Source: Anaerolineae bacterium (GTDB lineage Bacteria > Chloroflexota > Anaerolineae > Anaerolineales > Villigracilaceae). From it: a stretch of DNA of 13,772 bases. Below, piece after piece: positions 1 through 6,870 of the stretch (positions within the stretch are counted from its first letter, which is position 1; each line of letters begins with the position of its first letter). The notes beneath the pieces are model-generated. The model had not been told where the DNA came from. It made no database searches and saw nothing but the letters and a program-made list of their open reading frames with translations. The stretch spans positions 1 through 13,772 of the forward strand of contig DQGV01000427.1 in assembly GCA_003524705.1 (NCBI GenBank), given 5' to 3'. The position numbers and the translations under genes were made by a program.

Positions 1-1968
1 GGCGATATTATTGAAATAACTGTAATTAGAAACGGGGAAAAATTTATCATTCCATGGAAGTTTGCAGGCTTTGACCCAAATGTATTTCAATCACGGTTAA
101 TTAATATTTGGTTCTTACCATTTTTATTTTGGTTCGCTGGTGTTCTCACACTAATATTTGTCCGTCCTAGGGATACCCTTCGCAATCTGTTTGTTGCGAT
201 TAACTACTTAACGGCTCTGTGGTTAATATTTGGAATGCTCTCTTCTTCGCATCTTTGGGAAAGTTCTATCCTATTACATGCCAGCACTTGGTTACTTTTA
301 CCAATCTATTTGCACTTTCATTGGCTATTTCCACGTCCGTTAAAACCACTATCTAAAATATTTGTTGTTTTGTTCTATCTCGTCTGTTCATCTTTTGCCA
401 TAGCAGAGTTTTTCCAAGTTTTGCATAAAAGTTTATATGTACTTGCATTCGTTATTGCATTAGCAGGCAGTTTTATTCTACAAGTAATACATTATAGAAA
501 GCATGAAGACCAACGCCGTGATATTAAATTAATTGCCATTGCGCTTGCAATTGCTTTCTTGCCGCCCATTGCACTTGGGTTTCTTGTAGCAACTGGTTCA
601 GCATCTCATCTAGCGGCATTCGGTTTATTTTCTTTTCCATTTATGCCGTTGGCTTATTTTTATGTCATCTATCGCCGCTCAATGGGTGGTTTAGAAATCC
701 GTCTCAATCGCATCATATCGCTCTACTTGTTTTTAATCTTTTTGGGAATCGTATTATTCATTACTATTATTCCGCTTACAAACTTGAATCTGCAAGTTGA
801 AAATGTACTTATCATTGGCATCATTGTTATTCTTGCACTCGTTTTCATTGCAATTAATACTTTCCCCAATTTTCAAAAATTTGTAGCGAAACGCTACCTC
901 GGCATCAGCATTGATACTGAAAAATTAGCACAAAGTTTTTCAAATCTGATTGTCACCAATACCACCATGCCAAGTCTCTTGCGCATGCTTGAAACAGATG
1001 TATTCCCCAGCCTGCTCATTCGTCAATACGCATTTGTGCAAGTCGAAAATCATCACCTACACCCACTGCTGATGAAACAGGTTACACAGGCTCAACTTCC
1101 AGAAAAAGAGGCGATTTCAAATCTGCATGAGTTAGCAGGAAAATTTATCCCCAATCTCCCACCCACTGATGATTGGCTTCGCCTCATTCTTCCATTGAAG
1201 TTGGGTGATAAAACCCTCAGCTTTTTCTTACTCGGAAGCCGCGACCCTGATGACATTTATCATCAACAAGAAATTCCTGATTTGCAAACGATTGCGAATC
1301 AAACAGCAGTTGCTTTGAGCAATATCTTACAAGCTGAGCAACTTAAGCAAATGTATGAATTAGGTCTTGATAGATACGAAGACGAACGCAAGCGTTTAGC
1401 CCGTGATTTGCATGACAGTGTACTAAATGAACTAGGTGACTTGCGCAGAAATTTAGGCGAACAAGTATCGCCAAATATTCTTGCCTCGTATGAAGATGTG
1501 ATTCATCGTCTGCGCGAGATTGTGAAGGACATTCGCTCACCGATGTTGATGTATGGGCTCGCACCTGCCATCAAAGCCTTAGCAGAAGATTTGATGCAGA
1601 AAACAGGTGACACACTAAAAGTGATTGTTGATTTACAAACGAGCGAAGACCGAATGCCTGAAAAAATTGAGGTTCATCTCTTCAACATTGTGAAAGAAGC
1701 CTGCCAAAATTCTGTAAAACATGCACAGGCGAGTTGTATCAGAATTTCTGGTTCGATTGCTCCTGAATCAGCCAACTTGATGATTGAAGATGATGGCATT
1801 GGCTTTGATATCGGTGAAACTTCAAACTTAGGGAATATCCTTGCTACAGGTCATTATGGTTTAGTGGGCATCGCCGAACGCGCCCATGTGATTGATGCGA
1901 AACTTCAGATAATCTCTAAACCTCATACGAAAATTCAGGTCGTATGGGAAGCAGATAATAAGAATTAA
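1..1968 (+). CDS. Membrane sensor histidine kinase, NarL/DesK-type (5' end missing)
   Basis: The frame is open from base 1, so the gene starts upstream of the window; 655 residues are visible and no internal Met needs to be the start. Residues 1-20 resemble the last strands of a PDZ domain (GDIIEITVIRNGE). Residues about 35-290 form several hydrophobic membrane segments, followed by a GAF-like sensor region to about 440. The catalytic part is a HisKA_3 dimerisation domain with the phosphoacceptor in ERKRLARDLHDSV (His 471) and a GHKL ATPase domain with an N-box VKEACQNSVKHA, a G1 box EDDGIGFD (about 596-603) and a G2 box GHYGLVGIAERA (about 617-628). It autophosphorylates on His and should signal to a LuxR/NarL-type response regulator; none is present here, so the partner is probably upstream or unlinked. 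The ligand cannot be inferred. It ends inside a strong bidirectional terminator. The family call is secure; the PDZ call rests on a short remnant. Confidence 0.92.
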   Translation, partial: GDIIEITVIRNGEKFIIPWKFAGFDPNVFQSRLINIWFLPFLFWFAGVLTLIFVRPRDTLRNLFVAINYLTALWLIFGMLSSSHLWESSILLHASTWLLLPIYLHFHWLFPRPLKPLSKIFVVLFYLVCSSFAIAEFFQVLHKSLYVLAFVIALAGSFILQVIHYRKHEDQRRDIKLIAIALAIAFLPPIALGFLVATGSASHLAAFGLFSFPFMPLAYFYVIYRRSMGGLEIRLNRIISLYLFLIFLGIVLFITIIPLTNLNLQVENVLIIGIIVILALVFIAINTFPNFQKFVAKRYLGISIDTEKLAQSFSNLIVTNTTMPSLLRMLETDVFPSLLIRQYAFVQVENHHLHPLLMKQVTQAQLPEKEAISNLHELAGKFIPNLPPTDDWLRLILPLKLGDKTLSFFLLGSRDPDDIYHQQEIPDLQTIANQTAVALSNILQAEQLKQMYELGLDRYEDERKRLARDLHDSVLNELGDLRRNLGEQVSPNILASYEDVIHRLREIVKDIRSPMLMYGLAPAIKALAEDLMQKTGDTLKVIVDLQTSEDRMPEKIEVHLFNIVKEACQNSVKHAQASCIRISGSIAPESANLMIEDDGIGFDIGETSNLGNILATGHYGLVGIAERAHVIDAKLQIISKPHTKIQVVWEADNKN

Positions 1969-2006
1969 AAAAACACCCGCCGAGTATTACTCGGCGGGTG
2001 TTTTTT
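1968..2006. terminator. Bidirectional intrinsic terminator between convergent genes
   Basis: A perfect 18-bp stem (1968-1985 with 1989-2006) has a GC-rich core CACCCGCCGAG and a 3-nt loop. It is flanked by an A-tract on the left and a T-tract on the right, so it has a U-run in both directions. It overlaps the stop codon of the kinase and abuts the stop codon of the methyltransferase on the other strand, so it serves both transcripts. Confidence 0.93.
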
Positions 2007-2601
2007 ACTTACAACCACTTAATGAAATGGCTCTAGGGTCTCGACCATAAGCAAGTCGCTTTGACCATGTGCTGGGGAATTTTTTGAGGGTTTGAATGTT
2101 TATCTCTTTTAGATTGTCTATTTGCCAACCCGCCCGCCTCAAATTGACTTGAATTTGCTCAACTCCTTTCAACAGAGTCCAGCCTTGTTCATTAAGTGCA
2201 CCTGCGTTGAGATATAGATTAATCAAAGCGTGAGGTGATGAAATTTTCTCAAGCCCACAAAATAAATTTGCGTCTCCACTTAACAAACTCTGTAGCAAAC
2301 TGCCCCACGGAAAATTGATGTGGATGTGTGAAATTAATCCATGCAATTCATAGGGTAAGGATTGAGCATTTGCAATGATGAATAATAGGTTATTTAATTT
2401 TGCACGTGAGTATTCATGTAAATTTTCACGACATGAATCTAGCCCAATGACAAAGTGATTGGGAAATGTTTGGGCGTAGTGAAATGCAAATTTGCCGTCA
2501 CCAGTTCCGAGGTCAAGGATGAGGCGGTTGTAGTTTTTATGTCGAAGCGTGAATTCGTTTAAGTTAATATCAAAGGATTTTTTTCCTTGTATTGTTTCCA
2601 T
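2005..2601 (-). CDS. NpmA/KamB-like 16S rRNA (adenine-1408) N1-methyltransferase
   Basis: 198-residue Rossmann-fold SAM-dependent methyltransferase. Motif I is LILDLGTGDGKF (about 27-38), followed by an acidic motif II in IGLDSCREN (D55), then FPWGSLL (97-103) and a C-terminal STWSKRLAYGR (177-187). These match the remembered sequence of NpmA at the same order and spacing (IDLGTGDG, FPWGTLL, SLWAKRLAFGR), including the two tryptophans (here W99 and W179) that NpmA uses to hold the flipped A1408. Known family role: methylating N1 of A1408 in the 30S decoding site, giving resistance to aminoglycosides such as kanamycin and apramycin. The protein is about 20 residues shorter than NpmA. The start is supported by GGAG 8 nt upstream, but that site lies inside a hairpin. 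A chromosomal setting beside a tRNA, in a likely environmental organism, suggests an intrinsic family member. Substrate specificity is inferred, not shown. Confidence 0.8.
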   Translation of the reverse strand: METIQGKKSFDINLNEFTLRHKNYNRLILDLGTGDGKFAFHYAQTFPNHFVIGLDSCRENLHEYSRAKLNNLLFIIANAQSLPYELHGLISHIHINFPWGSLLQSLLSGDANLFCGLEKISSPHALINLYLNAGALNEQGWTLLKGVEQIQVNLRRAGWQIDNLKEINIQTLKKFPSTWSKRLAYGRDPRAISLSGCK

Positions 2602-2772
2602 TTGTTTTCTCCAATCTGTTTGAGTTGAGTAAAGACAGATTGGAGAAGGTGGTGCACGAGCACACTTAAACGAAAATAGACGGATGCGTCAGGCACCGTC
2701 GAGGTCATCGGGTGTTGGATTTTTATTGATACAGGGAATTAACGCTTAGCAGGGAGGGCGGGGCGTGTTCAT
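2602..2772 (-). promoter_or_regulatory. Structured leader that sequesters the methyltransferase ribosome binding site
   Basis: Read on the minus strand, the predicted transcript start at 2772 leaves an untranslated region of about 170 nt. It contains a 5-bp stem with a 12-nt loop (2679-2683 with 2696-2700), a 4-bp GTGC/GCAC stem-loop (2652-2663), and finally a perfect 13-bp inverted repeat (2607-2619 with 2635-2647, 15-nt loop). The 3' arm of the last hairpin contains the GGAGAA Shine-Dalgarno sequence of the methyltransferase and the 5' arm its complement TTCTCC. The folded RNA should hide the ribosome binding site, so translation may depend on refolding. The inverted repeats are read directly; regulation is inference. 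Confidence 0.6.
2746..2772 (-). CDS. Possible 8-residue leaderless leader peptide (MNTPRPPC)
   Basis: An ATG sits exactly at the predicted transcript start (-10 box, 6 nt, ATG) and opens a short frame, Met-Asn-Thr-Pro-Arg-Pro-Pro-Cys, then TAA. Pro-rich codons can stall ribosomes, which would suit an attenuator upstream of a ribosome-modifying enzyme. There is no Shine-Dalgarno site, so it could only be translated as a leaderless message. An ORF this small can arise by chance. Confidence 0.3.
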   Translation of the reverse strand: MNTPRPPC

Positions 2773-2787
2773 GCAAAAATTTTAGCA
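2773..2787 (-). promoter_or_regulatory. Extended -10 promoter for the NpmA/KamB-like gene
   Basis: On the minus strand TGC directly precedes TAAAAT (2784-2779), an extended -10 element. Six bases later comes an ATG at 2772, the predicted transcript start. No good -35 hexamer is seen 17 nt upstream (AATACA), but an eight-base A-tract and the TGn extension may compensate. It is divergent from the tRNA promoter, with about 40 bp between the two -10 boxes. Confidence 0.5.
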
Positions 2788-2800
2788 CGAGAAATTTTTT

Positions 2801-2829
2801 TTGTATTAAATTTTTCTATGAGTTATAAT
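2801..2829 (+). promoter_or_regulatory. Sigma-70 promoter of tRNA-Arg
   Basis: TTGTAT at 2801-2806, a 17-nt spacer and a consensus TATAAT at 2824-2829. This places the transcript start about 2 nt before the tRNA 5' end at 2838. Confidence 0.75.
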
Positions 2830-2837
2830 CTCTTTAC

Positions 2838-2909
2838 GCCCTGATAGTTCAATGGATAGAACAAGGCACTCCTAAGGCTTAGATGTAGGTTCGATTCCTA
2901 CTCAGGGCA
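2838..2909 (+). tRNA. tRNA-Arg (anticodon CCU)
   Basis: The cloverleaf can be drawn by hand. The acceptor is GCCCTGA/TCAGGGC with discriminator A2909; the D stem is GTTC/GAAC with an AATGGATA loop; the anticodon loop is CTCCTAA with anticodon CCT (2871-2873); the variable loop is AGAT; the T arm is GTAGG-TTCGATT-CCTAC. It reads AGG arginine codons. The CCA end is not encoded. The anticodon stem has one A-G opposition at its loop-closing pair (31-39) and one G-U pair. tRNA genes of this kind are common integration sites, but no second copy of the 3' end is seen here. Confidence 0.95.
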
Positions 2910-2965
2910 TATATATGTGCATGGTGTTTGTACAACATTGTTAATAAATCTCTAAAATTAAACCC

Positions 2966-2994
2966 TTGACTATTTTTTACAATATTAGTATTAT
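2966..2994 (+). promoter_or_regulatory. Sigma-70 promoter of a candidate small RNA
   Basis: TTGACT (2966-2971), a 17-nt spacer and TATTAT (2989-2994). The predicted start is about 3001, one base before a perfect hairpin. This is the best -35/-10 pair in the window, and no protein-coding frame follows it. Confidence 0.65.
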
Positions 2995-3000
2995 TGCAAG

Positions 3001-3090
3001 CGTTGACTGCTAGGGTGCCCCCCTCACCCTAGCAGTCAACATTTAACGGAGAAATTAAACCGCCACACAAAATTTGTGTGGCGGTTTTTT
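3001..3090 (+). ncRNA. Candidate small RNA of about 90 nt: C-rich hairpin, linker, terminator
   Basis: Between a good promoter and a strong intrinsic terminator lies no ORF but two perfect stem-loops. The first is 16 bp (3002-3017 with 3025-3040) with a 7-nt loop CCCCCCT. A single-stranded linker containing AACGGAGAAATT follows, then the terminator hairpin. C-rich apical loops in bacterial small RNAs commonly pair with G-rich Shine-Dalgarno regions of target mRNAs, so a trans-acting regulator is possible. Family unknown; I do not recognise it. Alternative: a leader that terminates before a lost downstream gene. Confidence 0.5.
3057..3090 (+). terminator. Intrinsic terminator of the candidate small RNA
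   Basis: A 13-bp perfect stem (3057-3069 with 3075-3087) with core CCGCCACACA and a 5-nt loop, running into a T-tract ending at 3090. On the other strand the stem is followed by TTTAATTT, so it may also stop transcripts leaving recN. Confidence 0.88.
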
Positions 3091-3103
3091 GTTTTCTATT
3101 TCT

Positions 3104-3199
3104 CGTCATTGCGAGGAGTGCTTTAGCGCGACGAAGCAATCTTATGATTAACCTGGGATTGCTTCGCCACTAAGAACAAGAACGTGGCTCGCAACGACA
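3104..3199. repeat. Palindromic CGTCATTGCGAG-type dispersed repeat
   Basis: Imperfect long inverted repeat. Outer arms are CGTCATTGCGAG (3104-3115) and CTCGCAACGACA (3188-3199, one mismatch within the core). Inner arms are GAAGCAAT (3133-3140) and ATTGCTTC (3158-3165). The same arm sequence is one I recognise from intergenic palindromic repeats in many environmental bacterial genomes. It lies in the untranslated region just after recN, a typical place for REP/MITE-like elements. No ORF inside. Copy number elsewhere cannot be checked from this window. Confidence 0.6.
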
Positions 3200-3204
3200 T
3201 CATT

Positions 3205-4938
3205 TTATTTTTTATTCCCTTTTATCATCTGCCGTGCAGTTTGTAATAACTCATGAGCTGACCTCAATGTGCCTTCACCAACTTCACCGAGCATTTGAGA
3301 AAGCTCGAGCAAACGTGCTTCGCCTTCTAATGTTTCAACACGAGTTAATGTTCTTCCTTTATCAACCAATTTTTGTACTTGATAATGTTGGTCACCAAAT
3401 ACTGCAAGTTGTGGAAGATGTGTGACACAAAATACTTGATGTGTGCGAGAAAGATTCCACAGTTTTTGCCCCACCACCATACCCACGCGTCCACCAATGC
3501 CTTGGTCAATTTCATCGAAAATTAAAGCAGGTACTTCATCAGCACTTGCCATTACGTTTTTAAGTCCCAACATCAAACGAGATGTTTCACCACCTGATGC
3601 AATTTTTGCAAGCGGTTTGAGTCCTTCACCAGGATTCGGGGCAACGAGAAATTCAACGCGGTCGAATCCGTTATGGTCAAATGCGAGGCGCGAATCAGCA
3701 AGCGGTAAACCGTTCGGGTCAGGTTTGGTTTGAAAATCCACACCAAATTGCGCAGAAGCCATTTTCAAATCATCTAGTTCAATTTCAATGCCTTTGCTCA
3801 TTTCAGTGGCGGCTTTCTTACGTTTTTCAGATAATGCAACTGCTTGTTTGCAAAGTTTTTCTAACAACTTGGCTTCGTTCATTTCCAATTCATTGATTCT
3901 ATCCGCCGCACCAGTGATGGTTTCAAGTTGTTTGCGCGCATCTTCACCATACGCAATGACGTTTGGAATACTGCCGCCATATTTTCGTGTGAGCGAGTGA
4001 ATCAAATCGAGTCGTTCTTCAACATCATCCAAACGTTTTGGATTGAATTCAATTTCATCGAGATAATTTCTTAAGTTGTGAATGATGTCTGAAATCGCAT
4101 CTAACGCACCTTCGGCTTGGTTCGCCAATTCGTTTTGAGTTTCATCTATTTTTGCAAGTGCGCCTAATGCCTGCACTGCTTGACCAATCAAATCTGTTGC
4201 GGCAGGAGTTTCAGGCGAACCTTCTTCTAAAATCGCAATCGCTTCTTGTGCATTCTTCGCCAACGATTCTGCATTCGCTAATCTATCACGTTCTTTTTTT
4301 AATTCATCTTCTTCGCCTGCTTTTAATTTTGCAGATTCAATTTCTTCGGCTTGATATGTGAGCATTTCAATGCGACGGTCTGCATCGGCTTGGGCTTTGC
4401 GAATTTCTGATAATTCACGGCGTAAATCTAACAAAGCATGATAACTCTGACGATATTCACTCAACGGTTTTGAAACTTCGGCATATCTATCTAATAAACC
4501 TAAATGGGCACGCGGGTCAAGCAAAGATAAATGTTCGGCTTGTCCATGAATATCAATCAACAACGCGCCAATTTCTTTCAACAAACCAACATTGACAGTT
4601 CTTCCATTAATTCTTGCAACGCTTCGTCCTTCTTTGCGGACTTCACGCATTAGCACCACATAATTGGGGTCATCCATCAAATCTTCACGTTTGAGGACCT
4701 CAAGCACCGCTTCTTTTTCTGGACCTTTGAGTTGGAACACACCCTCAACAAATGCCGCATCTGAATCTGACCTGACGAATGTCACATCCGCTTTGCCGCC
4801 GATTAACATAACAACAGCATCAAGAATGATGGATTTACCTGCACCTGTTTCACCGGTCAAGATGATTAATCCATTACCAAAACGTAAATCTAATTTGTCT
4901 ATGATTGCAAAATTTTGTATGTGAAGTTCGGTAAGCAT
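3205..4938 (-). CDS. recN: DNA repair ATPase RecN
   Basis: 577 residues, close to the usual RecN length of about 550-570. This SMC-like protein tethers and processes DNA at double-strand breaks. The N-terminal ATPase half has MLTELHIQNFAIID and the Walker A GETGAGKS (29-36). A long Glu/Ala/Lys-rich coiled coil fills roughly 150-400. The C-terminal half has the ABC signature ASGGETSRL (about 446-454), a Walker B PALIFDEIDQGIGG (about 470-483) and the RecN-typical CVTHLPQLA (504-512). It is the last gene of the nadK operon and starts 3 nt after the zinc-finger gene stop. It is followed by a palindromic repeat and a terminator hairpin. No key residue is missing. Confidence 0.97.
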   Translation of the reverse strand: MLTELHIQNFAIIDKLDLRFGNGLIILTGETGAGKSIILDAVVMLIGGKADVTFVRSDSDAAFVEGVFQLKGPEKEAVLEVLKREDLMDDPNYVVLMREVRKEGRSVARINGRTVNVGLLKEIGALLIDIHGQAEHLSLLDPRAHLGLLDRYAEVSKPLSEYRQSYHALLDLRRELSEIRKAQADADRRIEMLTYQAEEIESAKLKAGEEDELKKERDRLANAESLAKNAQEAIAILEEGSPETPAATDLIGQAVQALGALAKIDETQNELANQAEGALDAISDIIHNLRNYLDEIEFNPKRLDDVEERLDLIHSLTRKYGGSIPNVIAYGEDARKQLETITGAADRINELEMNEAKLLEKLCKQAVALSEKRKKAATEMSKGIEIELDDLKMASAQFGVDFQTKPDPNGLPLADSRLAFDHNGFDRVEFLVAPNPGEGLKPLAKIASGGETSRLMLGLKNVMASADEVPALIFDEIDQGIGGRVGMVVGQKLWNLSRTHQVFCVTHLPQLAVFGDQHYQVQKLVDKGRTLTRVETLEGEARLLELSQMLGEVGEGTLRSAHELLQTARQMIKGNKK

Positions 4939-4941
4939 AGG

Positions 4942-5454
4942 TTAAAGTTGAATCCCTGAAATGCGAGAATACACCATCGGCGTCACAATGACGGCATAAA
5001 GCACAACGGCTAATGCGGCAAACCAATTCCCAAAGAAAAACAAGAAGATGGCAATTGGAATAGCACCCAGTGCAACACCAGTAGCACAAGCATAAAATAA
5101 TGAACGTGAACGACGTTTATTAAGTGCGCGCAAAGTCAGGTTTGAAATTAAAACACCGGCTCCGCTAGCAATGCCTATTGCAAGAAAAAATATAAAAAAT
5201 CCAATAAAACTAGCCACAAGGCTAACAAGTATGCTGGCAATTAGAGATGAAATAAACGTAATTCCAAAACCTATGAGATAGTCGTACCAAACAGCAGTAT
5301 CAAACGATTTGCGACGTTGATTGACACAATCTTTGCACATATAACCTGTCGGTGTACGAACAGCACAAGATGTGCAAATATAACGGTCACAATTTTTGCA
5401 ACGCAATGTTGTTTCACGAGTCGGGTGAGCATAACAATAAGTGGTTTCTGTCAT
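4942..5454 (-). CDS. B-box-type zinc-finger membrane protein
   Basis: 170 residues. The N-terminus holds eight metal-binding residues in a B-box-like order: C7-x2-H10, C19-x2-C22, C27-x2-C30 and C40-x2-C43, as in CYAHPTRETTLRCKNC. From about residue 57 to the end are four hydrophobic membrane segments, with a basic KRRSRS cytoplasmic loop near 113-118. The start ATG overlaps the nadK stop by 4 bp (ATGA), and recN follows after 3 nt, so it is translationally coupled in the operon. Such zinc-finger plus TM proteins recur in Chloroflexota and actinobacteria, often without known function. The position between nadK and recN is probably operonic convenience; no specific role can be deduced. Confidence 0.88.
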   Translation of the reverse strand: MTETTYCYAHPTRETTLRCKNCDRYICTSCAVRTPTGYMCKDCVNQRRKSFDTAVWYDYLIGFGITFISSLIASILVSLVASFIGFFIFFLAIGIASGAGVLISNLTLRALNKRRSRSLFYACATGVALGAIPIAIFLFFFGNWFAALAVVLYAVIVTPMVYSRISGIQL

Positions 5455-6308
5455 CGTGGTAAACCTAAAGAATTTTGATTCATATGATATGTAATATTTC
5501 GATAAAAATAACCTGCATCTCCAAAGCGGACGAATTGAGCAGTTACATCAGAGGCGGTGATGAGCACATGGTCATCTTCCATTAAATTAATCGGTGCCTG
5601 ACCATCCACACTCAAAACTGTATTTTCACTTTTCACTTCAATATCTACAGACGAACCTTCTGAAAGCACAACGGCTCTATCCACAGAAAGGTGCGGAGCA
5701 ATTGGCACTAACAAAATGTTGCGCAATTCTGGCGGAAGGATAGGTCCGCCTGCCGCCAACGCATAAGCAGTTGACCCCGTAGGAGTCGAAGCGATTAATC
5801 CATCCGCCATGTAACTCGTCAGGCGGTGTTCATCAACAGAAGCAGTTAATCGCACGGGTCGTAAATTTTGTCCGCGACCCACAACCACTTCATTCAACGC
5901 AATCCAATTACCAAGCGATTCACCTGCACGCATATGCTCGGCTTTCAACAACATACGGTTTTCAATCCATGCTTCGCCGTTTAATAATTTATCAAAGTGC
6001 AAACGCCAATCATCACGTCCAATTTGAATCAGAAAACCAATTCTGCCCAAGTTGACTCCTAAAATTGGCACATTGCTCGGCGCACACAAATGACAAGCCC
6101 GCAAAACACTGCCATCGCCACCAGCAATAATCAACATATCAAAATCGCCACGCCGCACACGCTTACGCAACTCTTCATCATAAATCGAACCAAATGGCGC
6201 ATCCATGCCTTTGGATTTCAAATAACCAGACATGACTTCTGCCTCCGACAAAGCTTCTGCATTTTTCGGGTAAGCCGTGACCACCGGGCGTTGCGGAATA
6301 AAAGACAT
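5451..6308 (-). CDS. nadK: NAD kinase
   Basis: 285 residues. It phosphorylates NAD+ to NADP+ with ATP or polyphosphate in the cytoplasm. Diagnostic motifs are IIAGGDGSVLRA (60-71, the catalytic GGDG), VNLGRIGFL (85-93), LNE (138-140) and the long NAD-binding block DGLIASTPTGSTAYALAAGG (169-188). The length is typical of the family. The minus strand has TATAAT at 6320-6315 followed by exactly 6 nt and then the ATG, so transcription probably begins on the A of the start codon and the mRNA is leaderless; no Shine-Dalgarno site is present. First gene of the nadK-zinc finger-recN operon; nadK-recN linkage is widespread in bacteria. Confidence 0.97.
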   Translation of the reverse strand: MSFIPQRPVVTAYPKNAEALSEAEVMSGYLKSKGMDAPFGSIYDEELRKRVRRGDFDMLIIAGGDGSVLRACHLCAPSNVPILGVNLGRIGFLIQIGRDDWRLHFDKLLNGEAWIENRMLLKAEHMRAGESLGNWIALNEVVVGRGQNLRPVRLTASVDEHRLTSYMADGLIASTPTGSTAYALAAGGPILPPELRNILLVPIAPHLSVDRAVVLSEGSSVDIEVKSENTVLSVDGQAPINLMEDDHVLITASDVTAQFVRFGDAGYFYRNITYHMNQNSLGLPR

Positions 6309-6314
6309 AGTGCA

Positions 6315-6343
6315 ATTATAAGGTACACAAGTAAACTAGCAAA
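6315..6343 (-). promoter_or_regulatory. Leaderless promoter of nadK
   Basis: On the minus strand TATAAT (6320-6315) lies 6 nt before the nadK ATG, placing the start site on the first base of the codon. A weak -35 (TTGCTA or TTTGCT) is found 16-17 nt upstream, inside a short tandem repeat. Confidence 0.7.
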
Positions 6344-6356
6344 CTAGAAAACTAAA
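6333..6356. repeat. Three 8-bp tandem units (AAACTAGN) upstream of nadK
   Basis: Three adjacent imperfect copies, AAACTAGC, AAACTAGA and AAACTAAA, span the end of the nuclease gene and the -35 area of nadK. They may be chance AT-rich repetition or binding sites for a regulator. Nothing else supports the latter. Confidence 0.4.
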
Positions 6357-6864
6357 CCAAACTTTCTTCACAGACATTTTGATAACCGCATCTTTTACAA
6401 CGGGACACCTGCTCATGTGACCGTGAGACATTTTTCTTAAAGTCATCCTCTCGCATATCTGCAATTAATTCAATCAATGCATTTTCTAACTCTTTGGTAT
6501 AACGAATCGAAAAATCTTTATTTTCGTAATGGATGATTCCATATGGCGGACGTTTGCCATAATTTTTTTCAACCAACAAACAATACGAAGCCAATTGAAA
6601 AATATGTGAATCATACGGCTCTTCGGGTGCCTGACCCGATTTCACTTCAACAGGAATGATTTGATTATCTTTTTGAATCAAATAATCGGGCTTTCCTGTT
6701 AATCCAAGCGCCGCATAAAACAAAGGCTTTTCCACTTTTCCCCAAGCGCGTGTATCTGTATAAATGACTTGTCCACCGGGCAAGCCTGTCGCCTTTTGCT
6801 GGCGATTCGATTGCCAAAGAACAATCAACGCGAGAAGAAAGAGAAAAAGAATAATATATGACAT
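6352..6864 (-). CDS. Cas4-like PD-(D/E)XK nuclease core, membrane-anchored (C-terminal part of a split enzyme)
   Basis: 170 residues. An N-terminal TM helix (2-18, MSYIILFLFLLALIVLW) is followed by a Cas4/RecB-type nuclease core: motif II GKPDYLI (D60), motif III PVEVKSGQ (E73, K75), and a QLASY motif (Q90, Y94). It ends with three cysteines, C156-x2-C159-x5-C165, of the kind that bind a 4Fe-4S cluster. Missing from this chain are the first cluster cysteine and the motif-I histidine found near the N-terminus of Cas4; both occur in the small protein encoded two genes upstream (7304-7540). The start is 6 nt after the lipoprotein stop, so the three genes are coupled. No CRISPR array or other cas genes are visible, so this is a stand-alone Cas4-like protein. 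The fold call is strong; the split-enzyme reading is inference. Confidence 0.82.
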   Translation of the reverse strand: MSYIILFLFLLALIVLWQSNRQQKATGLPGGQVIYTDTRAWGKVEKPLFYAALGLTGKPDYLIQKDNQIIPVEVKSGQAPEEPYDSHIFQLASYCLLVEKNYGKRPPYGIIHYENKDFSIRYTKELENALIELIADMREDDFKKNVSRSHEQVSRCKRCGYQNVCEESLV

Positions 6865-6870
6865 TAGCTT

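Noticed and set aside
2005..2601. tRNA (guanine-46-N7)-methyltransferase TrmB
   Set aside because: The motif I LDLGTGDG, the FPWG loop and the C-terminal STWSKRLAYGR fit NpmA/KamB; the TrmB-typical EIGFGxG and IGIE motifs are absent.
2602..2772. T-box or other known riboswitch in the methyltransferase leader
   Set aside because: No AGGGTGGNACCGCG T-box core and no recognised aptamer consensus; the only firm elements are the hairpins described.
2838..3199. Integrated element at tRNA-Arg
   Set aside because: No integrase, no repeated tRNA 3' end and housekeeping genes follow; nothing supports an attachment site.
3234..4924. Plus-strand open frames opposite recN
   Set aside because: Antisense shadows of a highly conserved recN frame; no motifs and no ribosome binding sites.
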